The notes beneath the pieces were generated by a model. That model was not told where the DNA came from. It saw only the letters and a program-made list of their open reading frames with translations, and ran no database searches. This document shows positions 57,456 to 64,000 of a stretch of DNA of 64,000 bases, one piece after another. Position numbers and translations under genes: made by a program. Location of the stretch: NCBI RefSeq assembly GCF_026262505.1, contig NC_067205.1:5208001-5272000 (forward strand), in the 5' to 3' direction. The stretch comes from Trichomonas vaginalis G3 (Eukaryota; Parabasalia; Trichomonadida; Trichomonadidae). The number at the start of each line of letters is the position of its first letter. Within the stretch, counting starts at the first letter, position 1.

Positions 57456-58712
57456 TCAATTAGATAAATATCTTCCTTGTTGATAAATTCTAATGTAATC
57501 AATGCAATAACGAATTGGAAATGCACTATCATCAATGTCTCCTCCTGAATCTGCTCCAAGAGCAAGATTTACAATCAAATAATGTGGATATTTGAAAGGA
57601 TTACTAACAAGTTTCCATTGACCTTGATTTATAGTTCTCGAAAGAGACACAATGGTACATAACTCTCCGTCTAAATACAGTTTAATGGAGTCTTCATCCC
57701 AATCCATTCTCCAAAGGTGATACAAATTTTCCCAATTTTCAACGTTTCTCTTCCAATCAGAAGAAACAGGAGTAGAAACTGATTCCCAAACAGCCTGCCA
57801 TCTGTTTGAAGATGCCCATGCAAGGTTCGCCACGGTTCTGTCTCTATAATATTCCATTAAATCAATTTCACCAGATGATGGCCATTCTCCTGTTATAGTA
57901 TCGTTACCAAGGAACCAAATTGCAGGCCATGCATCTCCTGAAATCGGTATTTTGGCGTAGAAATCGTACCTTCCATATATCCATTCGAAACTATTACCTG
58001 TTGAAACTGAAGCTGATGTGTAATTGATCCATTTTCGTGATTTCCTCCAATCAGAACTTCCTTTTTCATAGTTTGGATTTGGTTTTGATTCTTTTCTGGC
58101 TTCTATAATTAAATTTCCATTTTCAACCCATGCATTTTCTGGTTGATACCACTGATCTTCATGATTTCTGAGAAAACCTGTGCTAGATGTCTAATTTTCG
58201 CTACTTAAGCTTCCATCAACAGAAAATTCTTCATTCCAAATTAATTTATATGTTTTCTCATAATCTACTCTTAGTTTGACTTTATGGAGTTCGTCTGGTG
58301 TTGCAGCAACAATGCTCCATGTGGAGGCTTCTCCAAATTCAGTAATATTTGAAATTGTCACAAAATGTGATGACTTAGATGCATAGACAGCTTTTCCATT
58401 CTGATCTAGTATGAGAAATGAATCATCTTGCATAAATGAAACTACTTCAAATAGATAAGGTTTATCATCAGAGATTACTTCTTCATATTTATTAATAGAA
58501 AGATATAGTCCAGATGCTAGGTTTTTGATTTTATAATACTCTTTACCATTTAATGGGTAAATATCAAAAATCCAAAGAGCATTTGGGTCATATAATTTGT
58601 CACCCCAACGATTTGTTACTCCTGATGTTGCCTTTGAGTTGTATAAGGCTTTTCTATAACAATAACTTGGGCCATTTGATAAAATCCACATTGCAACATG
58701 AGGCAAAACCAT
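57456..58712 (-). pseudogene. Ricin-type plus GH16 beta-glucanase, copy 2
   Basis: A tandem paralogue of copy 1, with one frame throughout. It starts MVLPHVAMWILSNGPSYCYR. The ricin-like domain (ALWIFDIYPLNGKEYYKIKN) is followed by GH16 (LIWNEEFSVDG, DQWYQPENAWVENGNLIIEA, FYAKIPISGDAWPAIWF) with GEWPSSGEIDLMEY keeping all catalytic residues. A single TAG at 58191-58193 interrupts it, at the position where copy 1 has a Trp codon (TGG). It is otherwise full length, so inactivation is very recent, or the gene is read through. It may digest fungal, algal or bacterial-film glucans. Confidence 0.8.
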
Positions 58713-59048
58713 TTCAGATAAATAACTTTTGAATCAGTTCACAATTTTATTACCTGACGGTAACAAAGTTCTTGTAAAACTAAATACATTAGAAATATTA
58801 CATTTTTTCTTTGAATAGTTTGCTCAATATTTTCAGAATGATTATCGGAACTCTTACAGATCATGTAATATTAATCTGTCTGTAAAGGAATTTAATATCC
58901 ATATTCACAGTCTTTAAAATCAATATGACGGGCAATAAAAACAAAAATTGCATTATATTAGTATAATATTATATGATCTGATCAACATTTAAAAATAATA
59001 TTTGAAAAATTGAAAAAGACTTCATTTTCAAAAAATGCTTGTTTATGA
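58713..59048. other. Intergenic, nothing seen
   Basis: Spacer between divergent GH16 and BspA-like genes. AT-rich. Confidence 0.5.
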
Positions 59049-59061
59049 TTCATTTTCATTT
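59049..59061 (+). promoter_or_regulatory. Trichomonad initiator of the BspA-like gene
   Basis: TTCATTTTCATTT lies 12 bp upstream of the ATG at 59074 and fits the Trichomonas Inr. Confidence 0.5.
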
Positions 59062-59073
59062 CAAACCATTTTG

Positions 59074-61320
59074 ATGCGGATAGCCGTAACTGAAGCTGCA
59101 AGTCTAGAATACTCAGATTGAACATTAACAATCAAAGGAGAAGGAGATATCCCAAGCGAAATTTCGCAATATAAAGATACTGCAACAACATTAGTAATAA
59201 ACAGTAGCATCAATACGATTCAATCTGATTTATTCACAGGTTTTTCTAAACTTCAGACTGCTCAAATCAATTATATCAAAGAAATACAATCCAATGCATT
59301 TAAAGATTGCTCATCGTTAACAACAGTATACTTACCTTCTACTTTGTTAACATTAGATGTCCTAGCCTTTCAAAATTGTGTAAATTTGAACTCAATCACA
59401 GTTCCTTTATCAAATAGCACATATTCAGTATCTCCATTCAAAACATGCACTAATTTGAAATATATTTCTGTGATAGATTCAGATTATGGATTTAAAGATT
59501 TACCATTAAATTATTTAAATGGTTGCAAGAACATAAAGAAGCTTTCATTCGAAGGTAAAACCATTAGACTTCATGGACCAATATTCAAGTACCATCAAAA
59601 TCTCGAATCAGTGTCATTAGCATGTCGAAATGCGGAATTTGAAGAAGAAACATTTATGATGAGTGCTCAATTAAGGATATTTAGCTGCACAGGCAAAATC
59701 AGCAAAATACCAAAGAAATCATTCTACAAATGCTACAATTTAAGGCAAATTAAATTTTATTCAGAAGATTTGATAATAGAAAACGAAGCATTCTCGTATT
59801 GCAATCAATTATATCAATTTCGATGCCCGTGTCAAACAACAGCTGTTTTAGATTATGCTTTCTCTAACTGTGTAAATTTATATGATTTTATTCTTGGAAA
59901 ATTGACAAAAATTGGAGATTTTGCATTTACAAATTCTTCTGTTTCTCAAGTCTATATTGTCAATGTTTCTGATATCGGCCAGAATGCATTCCAAGGCTGC
60001 AACATGCTCAATGTTATTGCAATTGAAAATAAAATTGTTGATGTCAAATCCGACGATTATTTTACATTCAAAAATTTGACATCATTTATATTGAATGGCA
60101 ATGATGTCACCATTAATGATAACTCATTATATAATTGTACAACAGTCGAATCAGTTACAATCAACAGCCAAAATCTGAAAATTGGAAAATCATCTTTTTC
60201 TTTTTGTTCAAATTTGAATGAAATTTCGTTGAATTCGAACCAAATCGATCTGGGAATGAGCTCTTTCAGTGATTGCATTAATGCTAAATCATTGACAATA
60301 AATGGTATCGCTTCATTAAACGAAAACGTTTTTATGAATTGTAAATCTCTCAAATTTACAAAATTTGACACAAATTCAAATAATTTGCCAAATAATTTGT
60401 TTATGAATTGTGACAAAATAGAGACGATTTTAATCAATGGATTGATAACAAGTATAGGTGATTCTGCGTTTAAATCATGCAGCTCGTTGACATCTGTTTC
60501 ATTTAAATCAAAAGAAAAACTGACATTTGGAATTTCTTCATTTGAAAACTGTCAAAAATTGGCAAAAATTGACCTTCAAAACATAAATATTGAAATTAAT
60601 AAGCAATCATTTTATAATTGCCAAAATTTCCAAGACCTTGGCAATTCCAATATAACAAAACTTGGTGAATTCAGTTTCTTTAACTGCAAATCATTAAAAG
60701 AAGTTCAAATTTCATCGGAAGAAATTCCACAAAATTCATTTGAAAACTGTTTGAATTTAGAAGAAATCCAACTTAATTCAACAACAATCATCCAAACAAA
60801 TGCATTCCATAACTCTGGAATTAACAAAGTTATCATCAGATCTAATGACATCACCATTAAATCAAATGCTTTTTCTCAATGTTTGAATCTTAAATCTTTT
60901 CATGTTTATGGAAATATAACTTCTATTGAATCTAAATCATTCGAAAATGATGCCAAATTGAATGAATTTGTTTATTGCGGCACCAAAGAAGTTTCATCTT
61001 CTTCGGTTTTCGATGGTTGCGAGTCATTAAAAGAGATATTTGTTGATGGAAACTACAATTCAAACAAGTTTTCAGACATCAATGTAAAAGAAAGTGAAAT
61101 ATGCGGGAAAATAGAAGAAGAAGATGATGAAAACGAAGATAATTCAAATGATTCAAGATCCAAATCGAAAACAACAAAAATAATTGTTTCAGTCGTAGTT
61201 GTTTTGATTTTGATTGCGGTTGTAATAGGAATTGCTTTATTTATAATTATGAAGAAGAAACATTCATCAACTGAAAAATCTCAATCAATTGTTCAAGAAG
61301 AAATTGTAATAGATGTTTGA
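59074..61320 (+). pseudogene. BspA-like leucine-rich-repeat surface protein with early TGA
   Basis: A surface protein with about 20 TpLRR-type repeats (AFxxCxxLxxI pattern, for example SAFKSCSSLTSVSF), an acidic linker, a membrane helix (IIVSVVVVLILIAVVIGIAL) and a short cytoplasmic tail (KKKHSSTEKSQSIVQEE). BspA-like proteins are the largest surface family of Trichomonas and are linked to adhesion. The frame is open from 59344 on, but coding sequence with LRR character extends up to the ATG at 59074 (MRIAVTEAASLEYSD). It is interrupted only by a TGA at 59119-59121. The TGAGCTAAA end resembles the trichomonad UAAA polyadenylation signal. Confidence 0.8.
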
Positions 61321-61477
61321 GCTAAATTAATCCATTTTTATCTTGTATATATTTTAAAAATAAATTTATTGAGTTTTATTTCATTTTTAATATACTAAAA
61401 GGATGAGAGGGGAAAAAATAGAAGAATGAAAAATGAAAATTAATTATTTACTCTCGTGTCATTTTGCAGTGATTGTT

Positions 61478-63190
61478 TTAAACCTTTTCGCCTGATCCTG
61501 AGCTCTTCTTATCTCCAGATTTCTTCCTGAAGACGAAGAACCAAACAAGAACGCAGACGATAACAATGATAATAACAATGACAACAACTATGGCAACAAT
61601 TGCTCCTGTACCAAGGCCACCCTTATTCTTAACGGCATTAATCTTGCTTTCTTTAGATTGACTCTTAACTTCTTCTTCCGTCTTGGTGCCTTCAGGAATC
61701 TCATAGATTATATCTTTTTGGAATAAAGATTCGGTAGCCTGTTCCGACCCGGATTTGCTTTCCTCTATTTCAACATAAATTTGTCTTTTCTCTGCTTTCA
61801 TTCCATCAGCAAACATTGGGTAAGCAGCAATAGTTGTTCCGCTAATTTGGCTGGCTTTATTTTCTTTATCAGAGTTATAAAGATGATAATAAATATTACT
61901 GCCCTGTTCTGCACCTATTGTCAACTGTTTCTTTTCTAAGCTATGAACTGTCAATGTAAATAAATCTGATGAGTCATCTGACACCTGCACTTCTTGGTCG
62001 AAATCTAATTTGTTCTTTGTTGTGAAAATAGCATGTACAGTGCCATTGATTTCAGGTTTTTTGATAGTTATATAATGAACTTTGCACTTCGATTTTTCAT
62101 CTTTGCATTTGATAATAGATGCAACTTCATCACCATATGCACTGAATGGCTTGTTGAATTCACTATAATTCTTATCATTTGATGAGAAATTATACATTTC
62201 CAATTTAAATTCATCATTTGAAGCAAATACAGCACTTGGAACACATTTATATTCGCCCTCATTGAGTGAAACAACTTCACTTTTTGGTATATTTCGTTCA
62301 AAATCAGTAAAAACATCCATTTGAGTCGCACACTTCAAAGTGTACAATAAATATAATGGATTAATACCTTCAGGTAGATCATCAGGATCAACAACAGGAT
62401 CAACATCAGGATTATCATTACCACCACCACCGTTGAAAACATCCATATGTTGCTCTGTGTATGTAGTAATTTGTTCAAGAGTGTGAGCACCTTCTTCAGG
62501 GAGAATATAGAAAATATCTTCTCCAAATGGATTTGTATAACCAACTACTGCTTCGGTACTTGGATCTGGTTCACATTTAATTGTAACTTCTTCACTTGAA
62601 AAGGTATTTTCTTTATCATCGTGATGTGAAGATAGACTTAAAGATATACTATTGCCAATTTTCTTTTGTAGGTCTAAATCTGCCATAAAAATTTTATCGG
62701 ATTTTTCACTTGTTATTGTAAACTTTAATGGGATTGCATTTGTAGCTACAAGGGCAAGTCCTTGTAGCATATTAATTTTCATTTTCTTTTCCATATTCTT
62801 CAAAGTGGAAAATACACCATAATAATGTCCTCCCCCTACTCCTTGTGACATTGGTACTCCGATGAGTGTTATAGTAATAGCTTCTCCTGCATTTTTAGGT
62901 GTTATCTTAATTTTGTTCAATTTGGTAAGTGAACCAACTAAGACGGGATTTTCAACAGATTTTAATTCCCCATTTTGTTGAGTTGCCGCATCATCGAACT
63001 TATAATTAACTGTATAGTCCTTGTCAGCTTTAATAAGAACAGATGACTCTACGCAAATACTTTCACCGGATCCTGCCGCAATTGTTTTTGTAACTATCAT
63101 GGAGTTAGCCATAGGAACTTTATTTTGATCTGTGCATCCAGGTATTGGATCAATAGCTGATAAAGATCTAATTGCAAATAATGCAAACAT
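61478..63190 (-). CDS. Surface protein family, intact membrane-anchored member
   Basis: This 570-residue protein has a signal peptide (MFALFAIRSLSAI), domain one (CVESSVLIKADKDYTVNYKF ... YYGVFSTLKNMEKK), NPFGEDIFYILPEEGAHTLE and EQHMDVFNGGGGND, a short Asp/Pro/Val linker, and domain two (CVPSAVFASNDEFKLEMYNF ... AIFTTKNKLDFDQE). A stalk (YEIPEGTKTEEEVKSQ), one membrane helix (AIVAIVVVIVIIIVIVCVLV) and a basic tail (FRKKSGDKKSSGSGEKV) follow. The two domains resemble each other, so the ectodomain is an internal duplication. I do not recognise the family. It has the initiator TCACTTCATTTTT. Confidence 0.75.
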   Translation of the reverse strand: MFALFAIRSLSAIDPIPGCTDQNKVPMANSMIVTKTIAAGSGESICVESSVLIKADKDYTVNYKFDDAATQQNGELKSVENPVLVGSLTKLNKIKITPKNAGEAITITLIGVPMSQGVGGGHYYGVFSTLKNMEKKMKINMLQGLALVATNAIPLKFTITSEKSDKIFMADLDLQKKIGNSISLSLSSHHDDKENTFSSEEVTIKCEPDPSTEAVVGYTNPFGEDIFYILPEEGAHTLEQITTYTEQHMDVFNGGGGNDNPDVDPVVDPDDLPEGINPLYLLYTLKCATQMDVFTDFERNIPKSEVVSLNEGEYKCVPSAVFASNDEFKLEMYNFSSNDKNYSEFNKPFSAYGDEVASIIKCKDEKSKCKVHYITIKKPEINGTVHAIFTTKNKLDFDQEVQVSDDSSDLFTLTVHSLEKKQLTIGAEQGSNIYYHLYNSDKENKASQISGTTIAAYPMFADGMKAEKRQIYVEIEESKSGSEQATESLFQKDIIYEIPEGTKTEEEVKSQSKESKINAVKNKGGLGTGAIVAIVVVIVIIIVIVCVLVWFFVFRKKSGDKKSSGSGEKV

Positions 63191-63203
63191 AAAAATGAAG
63201 TGA
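63191..63203 (-). promoter_or_regulatory. Trichomonad initiator
   Basis: TCACTTCATTTTT (minus strand) directly before the ATG, identical to that of the MULE transposase. Confidence 0.7.
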
Positions 63204-64000
63204 TTGTTAGAAAAATGGTTTTGAGAAAAAATTTTTAATTGTGTTTTACAATATAAATAATTAATATTCGTTTATATATTTTGGAAATTTGACATTTGAT
63301 AACAAATAATTAAGCGTTAGAGATAATTGAATAATATTCAATTATCCTTGACATTGCATTTTCAATAATACTATATTTGGATCCTATTATTCTATAAAGA
63401 ATTGAAGCGTTGAGAAATTCAAGGAAAGTGTCGGTTATAATTTTATTCAAATGATAAATTAATAATAAAATCTTAATATATATGGGAGTATGGAGTAATC
63501 GAAAACCCTCTCGTTTGATTTCATTAAAATGAAAAATGTGATGAAATTCAGAATATTGTAATTCTATATAATTCAATAATAGAACAATTTACTTCAAACG
63601 ATACAAAAAACGAGTGATTCAATTTTCGAAAAGCACGTTAGAATAAGAATTGACATTCCTTTTTCCATTGGTTAACATTCCTGTGTTATAAAAGGTATTT
63701 TATTTAAACTCAACAATAGATATATTCATAAAAAAATGGAGCATTTACATTTACAATTACTCATTTAATGAATAAAAAAATTTTATATATAATCAATTTT
63801 CCTCAAGTTTTCTGAGCTTTGCCTCAGAAAATTTTGAGATATATATAAAATATCACACCCTTCAAGTTGTTTTAGGATTATGATTTTATTGAAAAAAATG
63901 GAAAACAAAAAATTGAATTGTTAGATATACCAAGTTCACGATTTTTCAGAGGATATAAAATTCCTGAGTTTATGAGATCACATTTTAATTATCCAATTTT
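63204..64000. other. AT-rich region, no gene seen
   Basis: The minus-strand open frame 63310-63576 lacks any recognisable content. A TTTTGAGATATATATAAAAT inverted-type stretch near 63830 is not convincing as a site. Confidence 0.45.

Noticed and set aside
50962-59121. UGA reassigned to tryptophan in this genome
   Set aside because: Intact genes here end in TGA (for example 61318-61320), and one GH16 stop is TAG, so general reassignment does not fit.
63310-63576. 88-codon minus-strand open frame
   Set aside because: No recognisable content and no initiator; composition equals surrounding non-coding DNA.

Overview
The window is AT-rich eukaryotic DNA that looks like a trichomonad parabasalid, most probably Trichomonas vaginalis or a close relative. 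The evidence is intronless genes with the trichomonad initiator (TCAYTTCATT-type) directly before the start codon, a BspA-like leucine-rich surface protein with a membrane anchor, an ankyrin-repeat fragment, a Mutator-like transposon, and two large Maverick/Polinton elements with KilA-N genes. There are no bacterial ribosome-binding sites.

Layout. Positions 1 to about 16,020 hold Maverick copy A, cut by the left window edge: polB, integrase, fibre, ATPase, a capsid-type protein, KilA-N genes and small genes. Positions 16,293-16,770 are a broken ankyrin gene. Positions 17,130-49,496 are one nested block. Its outer layer is a DNA transposon with matching inverted ends and an rve-type transposase gene. 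That gene is split by a Mutator-like element (19,312-22,459, 9-bp target duplication) and by Maverick copy B (22,486-47,121, hairpin-bearing inverted ends, 5-bp flanking match). Positions 50,000-64,000 are host DNA: three paralogous surface/secreted proteins, two GH16 glucanase pseudogenes in tandem, and a BspA-like gene.

Maverick B carries DNA methyltransferase, fibre, integrase, protein-primed polB, KilA-N regulators, packaging ATPase, an acidic-tailed small protein, SF3 helicase, double-jelly-roll capsid protein and several structural candidates. It is a mixture of open and broken genes, so it looks like a fairly recent but decaying copy. A has the same character.

The most unusual signal is a system of small, stem-conserved but sequence-variable hairpins. 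Different hairpins sit in frame at about the same place (just before the RGxYVxP/LRGxYVH segment) in four KilA-N genes, and arrays of the same hairpin cassettes lie in the neighbouring non-coding DNA. A second family (GC-rich, 3-nt loops, often double) sits in frame in unrelated Maverick genes and in the Maverick inverted ends, where left and right copies differ by paired changes. Other themes are two promoter classes, 16-25-bp head-to-head gene pairs, gene-end repeat modules specific to A or to B, and host genes each interrupted by a single in-frame stop.
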